Part shown: positions 6,744 to 14,970 of the stretch, in pieces | How positions within the stretch are numbered: position 1 is the first letter of the stretch | Layout: each line of letters starts with the position of its first letter | The notes under the pieces: model-generated | What the model was told of the DNA's origin: nothing | What the model saw: the letters and a program-made list of their open reading frames with translations, nothing else | Database searches by the model: none | Assembly (NCBI GenBank): GCA_963169055.1 | Contig: CAUJFU010000411.1 | Coordinates: 1-22,032 of the forward strand | Length of the DNA: 22,032 nucleotides | Direction: 5' to 3' | Origin: Myxococcota bacterium | Lineage (GTDB): Bacteria; Myxococcota_C; UBA6777 | Position numbers and translations under genes: made by a program

Positions 6744-7487
6744 ATGTCTGATCAAAAAGCTGGTGTGAATCTACAAGAAAAGGATCGAACTTGGCAGATG
6801 TTCGATCGGATCGCTCGAACCTACGATCCGCTCAATCGCATCTTGTCTGCGGGGATCGACAAGCGCTGGCGGCGGCGTGTTGCGCGTCACTTGCCCAAAG
6901 AGCGCCCCCTCGAATTGCTCGATATGGCGACAGGAACAGGCGATCTGTTGATCACGCTTTGCCAAGCCGAACCCCGCATCCAACGGGCGCTTGGGATGGA
7001 TCTTTCCGAAGGGATGTTGGCCGTTGGGCGGCAAAAGCTTCAATCGCTTCAACTTCCCCAACCCACCGCCCTCGAAACAGGCGACGCGACGCAAATCCCT
7101 GTCAATGACGAATCCATTGATGTCGTGACGATCGCTTTTGGCATCCGCAACGTGAGTGATGTCTCAGCTTCTTTGCGAGAAATGTTCCGCGTTTTGCGAC
7201 CCAATGGACGTGCGATTATTCTCGAATTCTCTCTTCCACGCCTGCGGGTCATGCGCAGCCTGTATCTGTTGTACTTTCGTCGCATCTTGCCGTTTATCGG
7301 AGCGTTGGTGTCAGGCGATCGCTACGCATACAGCTATCTCAACCAAAGCGTTGAGGCTTTCCCTTACGGTGAAGCTTTTTGTCAGATGATGCGGGATGCC
7401 GGCTTTACACAAGTCGAAGCCCATCCGCTGACCTTTGGGATCGCCACCATCTACCAAGGGGACAAGCCCAACGCGCACCATGCCTAG
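6744..7487 (+). CDS. menG: Demethylmenaquinone methyltransferase (MenG/UbiE)
   Basis: A 247-residue class I SAM-dependent methyltransferase that performs the last step of menaquinone synthesis. The UbiE/COQ5 family N-terminus FDRIARTYDPLNRILSAGID (20-39) is followed by SAM motif LDMATGTGD (59-67), GMDLSEGML, IAFGIRNVSD (130-139), FRVLRPNGRAIILEFS, and SYLNQSVEAFPYGEAF near the C-terminus. The ATG at 6744 has GGAG nine bases ahead; an ATG at 6729 would put the ribosome binding site inside the gene. With menA in the same cluster it should act on demethylmenaquinone; whether it also serves ubiquinone cannot be judged. It lies 90 bp after the DAHP synthase and about 43 bp before menF. Confidence 0.95.
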   Translation: MSDQKAGVNLQEKDRTWQMFDRIARTYDPLNRILSAGIDKRWRRRVARHLPKERPLELLDMATGTGDLLITLCQAEPRIQRALGMDLSEGMLAVGRQKLQSLQLPQPTALETGDATQIPVNDESIDVVTIAFGIRNVSDVSASLREMFRVLRPNGRAIILEFSLPRLRVMRSLYLLYFRRILPFIGALVSGDRYAYSYLNQSVEAFPYGEAFCQMMRDAGFTQVEAHPLTFGIATIYQGDKPNAHHA

Positions 7488-7517
7488 CGTTTTTTGACCC
7501 AGCGCACGAAAGACCCG

Positions 7518-7619
7518 ATGGAGCCGAGCCATGAGAGCCTCTTGGACAACTGCTTCTACACCCTCCAAGCCGATCCTCTGGTCGTTGCCTATCTCGAAAC
7601 AAGCACTCCCGTTGCGTGA
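7518..7619 (+). other. Overlapping 33-codon frame at the 5' end of menF, possible displaced MenF N-terminus
   Basis: This frame reads MEPSHESLLDNCFYTL then QADPLVVAYLETSTPVA and stops. Its codons (CTC, GAA, GCC, GTC) look like those of neighbouring genes, whereas the annotated menF frame over the same stretch uses AGA, ACA and ACT codons and reads like noise. A +1 shift at CCCG (7608-7611) would give YLETSTP joined to LRDAYQAL, similar to the start of other MenF proteins. It may be a sequencing or assembly indel, a true frameshift, or a coupled leader peptide. Confidence 0.3.
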
Positions 7620-9195
7620 TGCTTATCAAGCCCTCCACGCAACGCTTTCAGCCCTCGAATGCGCAGAGATGCCTTCTTGGGTTCCTTTGCCTTTTTCCTC
7701 GGCTTTGTTGGCAGAACTCGCGCAACCACTTCGTACAGAGGCCGAGATGCTGTTGTTTTTTTGCTGCCCTGTGGAATACAGCGCATCGTTGGACTTGATC
7801 GGATGGTTGTGTGCATACGACGCGGATTGTCGGGTCTTTTGGTCCGATCGTGAGCGCGCCTTGAGTTGTGCGGGATTGGGGGCCGCGTTGCAGTTCTCGG
7901 GCGAGCAAGCCGAGCCTGTCTTGCAAAAAGTGCGATCTTTTCTCTGCGATGCACCTCCGACCTTGCGATTTTTTGGAGGGCAAGCCTTTGATCTCGAACG
8001 ACCGCTTCCTCCTGCTTGGAGCGCCTTTTCACCCGTCCAATGGACGCTTCCGCGTGTGACTCTTACGAAAGAAGGCGACCAGTTGTCGCTGGCTTTGGCC
8101 TTGCATCTTGCCCCAGACACCGACCGAATCAAACAGATCGCTACGCAGCGCCGTTCCATCGACGAAGAGGGACTGCTCTCGCCGCCACGCTCTTGTGTTC
8201 CCCCTGTCTTTTCTGCGTATCGTGCGATATCGCGCCAAGATACGCCCATCCTCCCACTTTGGAAAGACACGATCAAACGCGCCAAAGACTCCTTCGCACA
8301 AGGCACTCTCGAAAAGATCGTCCTCGCACGCGAAACAACACTCCGCCTTCGATCGCAGCGTCCATCCCAACACAACGAGGCTTCGCATCCGCCCCACAAC
8401 GAGGCTTTGCATCCGCTCCGCACTTCTTCGGCAACCTCTTGTGCTGCTTGCGAGCCTACAAGCGATGTTTTTTTATCGGATACCAACATTCCATTTGCTT
8501 TGCTGGCGGCGCTGCGCGCCCAAGCTGCCGACTCTTACGTTTTTGCATTCCAACCCACCCGTCACACGGTGTTTTTGGGGGCTTCGCCAGAGCGTTTGTA
8601 TGCGCGCCAAGGCGACTTGCTTTTCAGCGAAGCCCTTGCAGGAACTCGCCCTCGCCGAAGTGAACTCGCGCAAGATCAACGGCTTGGAGAAGAACTGCTT
8701 GCCAGTCCCAAGGATCGCTACGAACAGCTTTTGGTGATCCGTTCTTTGCGAGAGCGTTTTGGCCTATTGTGTCATGCACTTGCGGAGATCCCTGCTCCTA
8801 CCTTGCGAAAACTCAAATACGTGCAACACCTGTGGACGCCGATACAAGGGCATCTGCGCAAAGATGTGGACGATACATCGATCCTTCGGGCGCTGCATCC
8901 GACGCCTGCCGTGGGGGGGCGACCTTCTGCGATGGCGCTCTCGTTGTTGCGGGAGTTTGAGCGCTTTGGGCGAGGGTGGTATGCGGCTCCTGTTGGGTGG
9001 ATGGGGGCGCAAGGGGCCGAGTTCGCGGTGGCGATCCGTTCGGCGTTGTTGGCACAAGATCAGTTGTTGTTGTTTACAGGCGCAGGGATTGTTCCTGATT
9101 CAGATGCCGAAACAGAATGGCAAGAATTAGAACAAAAGCTGAAAACCTTTTGGGAGTTTGTCGATTGCACACCCGACCCGATGCCCCTCACCTAA
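7531..9195 (+). CDS. menF: Isochorismate synthase (MenF)
   Basis: A 554-residue chorismate-utilising enzyme converting chorismate to isochorismate, the committed step. Family motifs are in the C-terminal half: LEKIVLARE with K262 as likely base, YVFAFQPTRHTVFLGASPERL (336-356), ALAGTRPR, KYVQHLWTPIQG, LHPTPAVGG (455-463), GRGWYAAPVGW, FAVAIRS and GAGIVPDSD. From about residue 72 the N-terminal half also aligns with Bacillus MenF from memory (RVFWSDRERAL). Residues ~275-318, between KIVLAR and the next strand, are a low-complexity insertion with an HNEA-HP repeat. The ATG at 7531 has GGAG 7 nt ahead, but the first ~27 residues are doubtful (see the overlapping frame at 7518). The gene overlaps menD. 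Confidence 0.93.
   Translation: MRASWTTASTPSKPILWSLPISKQALPLRDAYQALHATLSALECAEMPSWVPLPFSSALLAELAQPLRTEAEMLLFFCCPVEYSASLDLIGWLCAYDADCRVFWSDRERALSCAGLGAALQFSGEQAEPVLQKVRSFLCDAPPTLRFFGGQAFDLERPLPPAWSAFSPVQWTLPRVTLTKEGDQLSLALALHLAPDTDRIKQIATQRRSIDEEGLLSPPRSCVPPVFSAYRAISRQDTPILPLWKDTIKRAKDSFAQGTLEKIVLARETTLRLRSQRPSQHNEASHPPHNEALHPLRTSSATSCAACEPTSDVFLSDTNIPFALLAALRAQAADSYVFAFQPTRHTVFLGASPERLYARQGDLLFSEALAGTRPRRSELAQDQRLGEELLASPKDRYEQLLVIRSLRERFGLLCHALAEIPAPTLRKLKYVQHLWTPIQGHLRKDVDDTSILRALHPTPAVGGRPSAMALSLLREFERFGRGWYAAPVGWMGAQGAEFAVAIRSALLAQDQLLLFTGAGIVPDSDAETEWQELEQKLKTFWEFVDCTPDPMPLT
8371..8418 (+). repeat. 24-bp in-frame tandem repeat within menF
   Basis: Two units, 8371-8394 and 8395-8418, start CACAACGAGGCTT and differ at two bases; they encode HNEASHPP and HNEALHPL. 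They lie in a loop insertion of MenF, where length change is likely tolerated. Confidence 0.9.
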
Positions 9196-10958
9196 GCCGA
9201 CCCGATGCCCCCAATCTAAACGCCCTTTGGGCCGCGATCTTCGTTGAAGAAGCCATCCGACACGGCATCTATACTTTTTGCGTCTCGCCGGGGTCGCGTT
9301 CTACGCCGTTGACAGCGGCTGTTGCGCGCCATCCCAAAGCGCGGCTACAGATCTGTTATGACGAGCGAGCCGCTGCGTTTTATGCGCTTGGTTATGCCCG
9401 TGCTACGGGACTTCCTGCGTTGCTGATCTGCACATCAGGAACCGCCGTCGCCAATTATCTCCCCGCTGTGATCGAGGCTTCGGTGGATCATCTTCCGATG
9501 TTGATCTGTTCGGCGGATAGGCCCCCCGAGCTCGAACAATGCGGAGCCAATCAATCCATCCCACAAACCCACTTGTTCGGTCATCATGCCCGCTGGTTCT
9601 TTGATATCCCCTGTCCGACCGAGTCCATCGCACCGCAGTTTGTGTTGACGACTTTGGCCCAAGCTCTTCACCGCGCTACAGGGCCTTTTGCGGGGCCTGT
9701 GCATCTGAATTGGCGCTTTCGTGAACCGCTGGTTCCTATCGAGTCGCCGATATCTCCCGATTATACGCAGCCTTTGGCGCGATGGTGGAAAGATTCGCAG
9801 CCTTGGACGATGTACGCTCACGCTCAAGCACAAGGTCTTCCTGCGCTGCCTCCCACGCTGTTTGCTTCGGTGGTGCGGGCGGTTCGTGGGGTGTTGGTGT
9901 TGGGGCGTATGCCTGTTTGGTGGGACAAATCTCCGATAATCCGATTGGCTGAGCGTCTTGGATGGCCGCTTTTTGCGGATATCGGCTCGGGTGTGCGTCT
10001 TGGAAAACAACCGCTCCAGCGCATCCTTTCGTTTGACGGGCTGTTGCGTGACCCCCGATGGCGCGTATCTTCCAAGCCTGATCTGATCTTGCATTTAGGC
10101 GGGCCGCTGGTCGCAAAGCACTTTTTGTCTTATCTCGAAGAACACCCCGATACGCCGTATGTTGCGGTACACGAACACCCCGAACGCATCGATCCCACCC
10201 ACCAAGTCCAGACACGCCTTGCGTGTCATCCCTCGGCCTTTTCGGAATCTCTTTGTGCTTTGCTTCCTGCGGATATCGCTGACCGTTCGGGAGAATGGCT
10301 GCGCGGTTGGCAAGAAGCCGATCGCTCCTATCTTCGGCACGTTCGTGAAACCCTCGCTGTTGACGAACTCCACGAATCTGCCGTTGCCTTCGATATCTCC
10401 CAACTGATCCCCCATGAACATGCGCTCTTTGTTGGCAACAGTATGCCGATCCGCGACTTTGACCGATTTGCGGACGGTTTCGGCCACGCTGTCCCGCTGG
10501 CAGCCAATCGTGGAGCCAGTGGGATCGATGGTTTGCTTGCGTCCTCGCTTGGTTTTGTGGCAGGTTCCCGCACAAGAGGGACGTTGTTGATCGGCGATCT
10601 GTCTTTGATCCACGATTTGAACTCCTTGATCTTGCTCAAACAATCCCAGATCCCGTTGGTGATCGTTGTCCTCAACAATCATGGCGGTGGTATCTTCCGT
10701 TTTCTGCCTGTCGCACGCTTCGACGATATCTTTCAGCGTTGCTTTACGACGCCGCACGATATCTCGATCGCACCAATCGCCCAAGCCATCGGCCTTTCCG
10801 CTGTTCAAGTGACTTCGCGCTCGGCCTTTCGCGATATCTACCAAAAAGCCACCCACGCAAATCAACCCGTATTGATCGAAGTCTTGACTCACTCCGACCG
10901 AAACATGGCCTTTTATCAGGCGCTGCACGCACACACGATCACCCCGTCGACGTTGTAG
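9165..10958 (+). CDS. menD: SEPHCHC synthase (MenD), thiamine-diphosphate enzyme
   Basis: A 597-residue protein that adds the succinyl-semialdehyde unit from 2-oxoglutarate to isochorismate. Visible: LWAAIFVEEAIRHGI, SPGSRSTPL (41-49), YDERAAAFYALGYARATG with E67 as the ThDP-activating glutamate, CTSGTAVANYLPA, SADRPPELEQCGANQ, VGNSMPIRDFDRF, NRGASGIDG, the ThDP-Mg motif GDLSLIHDLNS (477-487) and NNHGGGIF (504-511). It is slightly longer than the roughly 556-residue E. coli protein. The start is taken as TTG 9165 because GGGAG lies 8 nt ahead; ATG 9117 in the same frame has no ribosome binding site. Either choice overlaps the end of menF, which implies translational coupling. Confidence 0.94.
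   Translation: MHTRPDAPHLSRPDAPNLNALWAAIFVEEAIRHGIYTFCVSPGSRSTPLTAAVARHPKARLQICYDERAAAFYALGYARATGLPALLICTSGTAVANYLPAVIEASVDHLPMLICSADRPPELEQCGANQSIPQTHLFGHHARWFFDIPCPTESIAPQFVLTTLAQALHRATGPFAGPVHLNWRFREPLVPIESPISPDYTQPLARWWKDSQPWTMYAHAQAQGLPALPPTLFASVVRAVRGVLVLGRMPVWWDKSPIIRLAERLGWPLFADIGSGVRLGKQPLQRILSFDGLLRDPRWRVSSKPDLILHLGGPLVAKHFLSYLEEHPDTPYVAVHEHPERIDPTHQVQTRLACHPSAFSESLCALLPADIADRSGEWLRGWQEADRSYLRHVRETLAVDELHESAVAFDISQLIPHEHALFVGNSMPIRDFDRFADGFGHAVPLAANRGASGIDGLLASSLGFVAGSRTRGTLLIGDLSLIHDLNSLILLKQSQIPLVIVVLNNHGGGIFRFLPVARFDDIFQRCFTTPHDISIAPIAQAIGLSAVQVTSRSAFRDIYQKATHANQPVLIEVLTHSDRNMAFYQALHAHTITPSTL
9174..9221 (+). repeat. 24-bp tandem duplication across the menF/menD overlap
   Basis: CGACCCGATGCCCC begins two adjacent 24-bp units (9174-9197 and 9198-9221). 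The unit carries the menF stop, so two in-phase TAA codons result. In menD it encodes RPDAPHLS then RPDAPNLN. The duplication appears to have lengthened the menF/menD junction. Confidence 0.85.
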
Positions 10959-10994
10959 GAAACAGCTCACCCCGTTGGCATCGTAGGAAACGCA
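10939..10994 (+). repeat. 28-bp tandem duplication across the menD/menA junction
   Basis: TCACCCCGT...GTAGGAAAC occurs twice with a 28-bp period, at 10939 and 10967, with about three quarters of the bases identical. The first copy contains the menD stop (TAG), the second contains the menA ribosome binding site AGGA just before the ATG. Confidence 0.75.
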
Positions 10995-11881
10995 TGACAC
11001 CTTCACTCTTTCAGATTGTTTTGATGGCGATTCGCCCGAAAACACTTGGCGCGGCGATTGCGCCTGTCTTGATTGGATCGGCGATGGCTTACAGCGACGG
11101 CAGTTTTCATCTGGCGATGGCTTTCTTTTGCTTGCTTGGCGCGCTGCTGATCCAGATCGGAACCAACCTTGCGAACGACTATTACGACTTCAAAAAGGGG
11201 GCTGATGATGCCCATCGTTTGGGGCCTGTGCGTGTCACACAAGCGGGTTATGTGTCCCCCCAGACCATGAAACGCGCTTACATCGGGGTGTTTGCGTTGG
11301 CGATCTTGTCGGGCGTTCCGCTGGTTTGGCGCGGAGGATGGCCGATCGTGGTGCTTGGCCTTGTCTCGGTTGCTGCGGGAGTTCTTTACACATACGGGCC
11401 TTTTGCCTTGGCTTACACGGGGTTGGGCGATCTGTTTGTGGTGGTGTTTTTTGGCCCCGTTGCAGTCGGAGGAACCTACTATCTCCAACGTCTGACGCTT
11501 TCGCCGTTGGTGTTGCTTGCGGGCCTTGGGCCGGGCTTGATCGCAACGGGCTTGTTGGCTGTCAACAACCTCCGCGATATCGAGGGCGATCGCAAAGTCC
11601 ATAAGCGCACTTTGGCGGTGCGTTTTGGAGTGACGTTTGCTCGGGTCGAGTATCTCTTGTGTTTGTTGATCCCTGCGCTGTTGCCTGTGTGGTTGGTCTT
11701 CTTGACAAAGGCCCACCACTACGCTCTTTCTGCCTCGCTGATCTTCTTGTTCGGCTTTCCTGCGCTGCGGGTCGTTTGGACCGCGCATGACGGTCAAGCA
11801 CTCAATCAAGCGCTTGCCGCAACGGGCCAATTGCTTTTATTGTACAGCGCGCTGTTTTCGGTTGGATGGATCCTCTCTTAA
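10994..11881 (+). CDS. menA: 1,4-dihydroxy-2-naphthoate polyprenyltransferase (MenA)
   Basis: A 295-residue integral inner-membrane prenyltransferase of the UbiA superfamily that attaches the polyprenyl chain to DHNA with loss of CO2. The first Asp-rich motif is NDYYDFKKGADD (61-72), followed by RLGPVRVTQAG; the second is NNLRDIEGDRKVHKRT (191-206). Around eight hydrophobic segments are visible, for example 39-57, 97-113, 118-133 and 145-160. The size matches E. coli MenA. The ATG at 10994 has AGGAAA 5-8 nt ahead; the open frame extends upstream through menD but is not credible there. It is followed 80 bp later by menC. Confidence 0.95.
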   Translation: MTPSLFQIVLMAIRPKTLGAAIAPVLIGSAMAYSDGSFHLAMAFFCLLGALLIQIGTNLANDYYDFKKGADDAHRLGPVRVTQAGYVSPQTMKRAYIGVFALAILSGVPLVWRGGWPIVVLGLVSVAAGVLYTYGPFALAYTGLGDLFVVVFFGPVAVGGTYYLQRLTLSPLVLLAGLGPGLIATGLLAVNNLRDIEGDRKVHKRTLAVRFGVTFARVEYLLCLLIPALLPVWLVFLTKAHHYALSASLIFLFGFPALRVVWTAHDGQALNQALAATGQLLLLYSALFSVGWILS

Positions 11882-11961
11882 AAAGCCCGACTCAAGGCGA
11901 TTTCGGCGCTTGGTCTTTCGTGGTTTCTGTGGACACGTTTTTTGATGCGTAAGGATGCGCG

Positions 11962-13236
11962 ATGGCTGAATTGTTTTCCTTGGATCTGCACCGTTATGTT
12001 CTTCCTCTGCGTGAAACACTTCAGATCGGGTCACACCGCCTTCCACAACGTGAGGGACTGGTGCTTGTGTTGCGCGATCGCGATGGAACCCAAGGCGTCG
12101 GCGAGATCGCACCGCTTCTCGGCCTCCATGAAGAATCGCTTGACGTCATCCACACAACCCTCCAGCGACAAAAGCCGATGTTGCTGGCGTTGCTCGAAGT
12201 CGTTTACGAACTGCTCGACCCGCGCTGTTGGGTGCCTCCTTCTGCTCGCAAGGTGATCGCTCCGCCCTTGCGTGCGATGACTTCGTTTCACCACCATCTC
12301 GAACCGCTCCATCTGCCGCCCTCTGCGCGTTTTGGACTCGATATGATGCTCTGGACTTATCGCGCCCACCTTTGCTTGCGCGCAAAACAACCGAGCCGTT
12401 CACCCAAAGCGCATTCCGCAACCGAAAAAGCATCCCGAACCGCTCGCGTCTCGCACGACCTTTATACGCCGATCCATCCGACTCTTCCGCTCCAAGTCCT
12501 ACTGACAGGTTCTTTGGATGCCCTGCAAAAACAAGCCGCAGAAGCTTTGCAAACAGGCGTTCGGCATCTCAAAATCAAAGTCGGGCGCGCCGAACTTGCC
12601 GAAGATATCAAGCGCGTTCGCGCTTTACACGATCTGCTCGGTAAACAAGCCACATTGCGCATCGACCCGAATCGTGCGTGGACGCTCGATCAAGCTCGAC
12701 GCTTTCTCGATGCTTTGCGCGGATGTCCGATCGAATACCTCGAAGAACCGCTGCAAAATCCGCTGCTCTTGCCTCAACTCGTCCAAGAGACGGGCGTTTC
12801 CGTTGCTTTGGATGAAAGCCTTTCGCAACTCCATCCCAAAAGTGACGATCCCCGCCTTGCTTGCGCCAAAACACTCGTTCTCAAACCGAGTGTTCTTGGC
12901 GGGGTGCTTCCGACCGATGATTGGCTGCTGTGGAGCCAAATGAACCAACGCGCCGCCGTCTTTAGCAGCACCTTCGAGTCGGGACTTGGTCTGTCTTTTC
13001 TCGCGCTTTGGGCTGCCTCTGTCCTGCCGCATCGTGCCGCAGGACTCGATACGCGCCGCGCTCTCGCCGCCGATCTCCTCCCCCCTTGGTCTCAAGGCGG
13101 GCATCTCGACCTCGTCTCCATCGCAAACCACCTCGCTTCCTTCGATCTCAACTCCTACTCAAATCATCTCGTACCTACCGAGCCGAACGCTCCTCTTTCT
13201 GCGCAGGTCTTTCAAAACAACGACTCTGTCGCTTGA
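11962..13236 (+). CDS. menC: o-Succinylbenzoate synthase (MenC)
   Basis: A 424-residue enolase-superfamily dehydratase converting SHCHC to o-succinylbenzoate. Catalytic elements visible: KIK (K204, K206), metal ligands D235 (RIDPNRAW), E261/E262 (YLEEP) and D284 (ALDES), and K308 in LVLKPSVLGG; FSSTFESGLG follows. The N-terminal capping domain includes the typical GVGEIAPL. It is about 100 residues longer than E. coli MenC. Part of the excess is a basic, low-complexity insert at about 138-172 between the capping domain and the barrel. A clear AAGGA lies 6 nt before the ATG. By family knowledge some MenC proteins also racemise N-acylamino acids; the operon argues for the menaquinone role. Confidence 0.93.
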   Translation: MAELFSLDLHRYVLPLRETLQIGSHRLPQREGLVLVLRDRDGTQGVGEIAPLLGLHEESLDVIHTTLQRQKPMLLALLEVVYELLDPRCWVPPSARKVIAPPLRAMTSFHHHLEPLHLPPSARFGLDMMLWTYRAHLCLRAKQPSRSPKAHSATEKASRTARVSHDLYTPIHPTLPLQVLLTGSLDALQKQAAEALQTGVRHLKIKVGRAELAEDIKRVRALHDLLGKQATLRIDPNRAWTLDQARRFLDALRGCPIEYLEEPLQNPLLLPQLVQETGVSVALDESLSQLHPKSDDPRLACAKTLVLKPSVLGGVLPTDDWLLWSQMNQRAAVFSSTFESGLGLSFLALWAASVLPHRAAGLDTRRALAADLLPPWSQGGHLDLVSIANHLASFDLNSYSNHLVPTEPNAPLSAQVFQNNDSVA

Positions 13237-13237
13237 G

Positions 13238-13262
13238 CGTGTACGAACACGGGGTTTTTTGC
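13238..13262 (+). terminator. Terminator-like hairpin after menC; also an inverted fragment of the dispersed repeat
   Basis: CGTGT, loop ACGA, ACACG, then GGG and six T's directly follow the menC stop. Read on the other strand, 13244-13262 gives AAAAAACCCCGTGTTCG, nearly the first block of repeat copies A and C. It is a weak stem, so partial termination before menE is the most I would claim. Confidence 0.35.
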
Positions 13263-13318
13263 AAATGCGTCACGCTGAATCGAATTAGCGAATCTCGTAT
13301 GGGTTAAAAGGTGAGCGT

Positions 13319-14953
13319 ATGACGCATCTTCCTCTCTCTTCTTTCTTTTCAAAAGATGTTTTCTCTGCCGCATCCATGCCGCAGCCGACGAACTGGACGC
13401 CGCATGATCCAGCGTTGATCACGCCCCAACAACGGTGGTCTTACACTCAGATGGCCCGTTGGGTCGAATCGATCACCAAAAAAGTCGAACAGCTCGGCCT
13501 TTTGGAAGGAGAGCAGGTCGTGCTGTGGGCGGAGGCTTCGCCTCTTGCGCTGGCTTGTTTTTTTGGCCTACTGCGTCGAGGCTGCATCGTCGCTCCGCTC
13601 TCCACGCGCATCCCACAAGAACAGCTTTTCCCGATGGCTCGCAAGATATCCGCAAGGCATCTTTTTGTGGATGATGCCTTGGCTGAAAAAGCCCAACATC
13701 CCGAGTTTTGTGTTCATCTGCTTTCTTCTCTGCCGCCTCCCACTCAAGAGCCACAACACCAAAACAATGACCCCAAAACCCCCAGAGTCGAAGAGATCCC
13801 CAGCGCCGAAGAGATCCCCACAGCCGCAGAGATCCCCACAGCCGCAGAGAGTCCCAGAGTCGAAGACGCCAACGATGCTCCTGCTTGGATGTTCGCTTTC
13901 CCAAAAGAAGGGCTTGAGCGGGACGCCACGATCATCTTTACTTCGGGAAGTACCCGCGAACCCAAAGCCGCGCTTCATTCGTACGCCAATCACTACTACA
14001 GCGCGCTCGGTTCAAATCAAAATATCCCGATCGAGCCACAGGATCGTTGGTTGCTGTCCCTTCCGATCTTTCATGTCGCCGGCATCGGCTTAATCATGCG
14101 AGTGTTTCTTGCGGGGGCTTCCGTGGCGATCCCTTCGCCGCGTTCTTCTTTGCATGAAGCCATCCGAGCGATGCAACCAACGCATCTTTCTCTCGTTCCC
14201 ACGCAACTGTTGCGCTTGCTCGATGCTGAACCCTCGATCCTATCGCAGCTTCAACAGGCCCGAGCGATCTTGTTGGGGGGAAGTGCCATCCCCTACGCTT
14301 TGCTCGAACGTGCGGCCTCTTTGCGTCTTCGGATCTTCACAAGCTACGGATCCACAGAGATGGCTTCGCAGATCACCACCACGCGCCCGATCGATGGGCT
14401 GGATGCGTGGTCTTCTTCGGGCTTATTGCTTCCGTATCGTGCGCTTCGCCTCGCCGAAGATGGCGAGATCTGGGTTCGCGGTGAAACTCGTTTTCGGGGC
14501 TATCTCACGCCAGAGGGGCTGCAATGCCCCTTTGATGCCGACGGCTGGTTTGCGATGGGGGATCTTGGCCGCATGGACGACAACGGCTTTCTCCACATCC
14601 TCGGTCGCAAAGACGCGATGTTTATCTCTGGGGGTGAAAACATCCAGCCCGAAGAGATCGAATGGCATCTCGCACAGCATCCCGCCGTCGAGTCCGTTTT
14701 GGTTGTCGATGTCCCTCATGCTCTCTATGGCGCTCGCCCTGTTGCCTTCTTGCAGATGCGTGATGCGCATTCTTTATGCGAGAAAACCTTGCGCGAATTT
14801 CTATCTTCTCGTATTGCTCGTTTTAAAATCCCCGATCATTTCCTGCCTTGGCCCGCTCTCCCCCCCCATCCCAGTATCAAGCCCAGTCGTTCGGTTTTTC
14901 GACAATATGCCCACACGCATCTGTCCGCTTTTTCGGAGGCTTCTTGTTTGTGA
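13319..14953 (+). CDS. menE: o-Succinylbenzoate-CoA ligase (MenE)
   Basis: A 544-residue ANL-superfamily adenylating enzyme that makes o-succinylbenzoyl-CoA for MenB. Motifs: ATP-binding loop TIIFTSGSTREPKA (204-217), LLSLPIFHVAGIGL, YGSTEMASQI, GWFAMGDLGRMDDNGFLHIL, and GRKDAMFISGGENIQPEEIE at the hinge. Near the C-terminus KPSRSVFRQ sits where the catalytic lysine motif is expected. Residues ~138-190 are a low-complexity insertion with a hexapeptide repeat, which makes the protein longer than the ~450-490 usual for MenE. AAAAGGTGAG lies 5 nt ahead of the ATG. The gene ends only 17 bp from the convergent membrane-protein gene. Confidence 0.94.
   Translation: MTHLPLSSFFSKDVFSAASMPQPTNWTPHDPALITPQQRWSYTQMARWVESITKKVEQLGLLEGEQVVLWAEASPLALACFFGLLRRGCIVAPLSTRIPQEQLFPMARKISARHLFVDDALAEKAQHPEFCVHLLSSLPPPTQEPQHQNNDPKTPRVEEIPSAEEIPTAAEIPTAAESPRVEDANDAPAWMFAFPKEGLERDATIIFTSGSTREPKAALHSYANHYYSALGSNQNIPIEPQDRWLLSLPIFHVAGIGLIMRVFLAGASVAIPSPRSSLHEAIRAMQPTHLSLVPTQLLRLLDAEPSILSQLQQARAILLGGSAIPYALLERAASLRLRIFTSYGSTEMASQITTTRPIDGLDAWSSSGLLLPYRALRLAEDGEIWVRGETRFRGYLTPEGLQCPFDADGWFAMGDLGRMDDNGFLHILGRKDAMFISGGENIQPEEIEWHLAQHPAVESVLVVDVPHALYGARPVAFLQMRDAHSLCEKTLREFLSSRIARFKIPDHFLPWPALPPHPSIKPSRSVFRQYAHTHLSAFSEASCL
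13787..13858 (+). repeat. 18-bp in-frame tandem repeat within menE
   Basis: Four 18-bp units (type GCCGCAGAGATCCCCACA) encode VEEIPS, AEEIPT, AAEIPT and AAESPR. They form an acidic, proline-containing linker in the N-terminal domain, ahead of the ATP-binding loop. Confidence 0.9.
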
Positions 14954-14970
14954 GCCCGACGAATCCGTGG

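Noticed and set aside
11003-11830. Minus-strand frame opposite menA
   Set aside because: Antisense shadow; its sequence is Arg/Gln/Lys-rich because it is the complement of membrane-helix codons.
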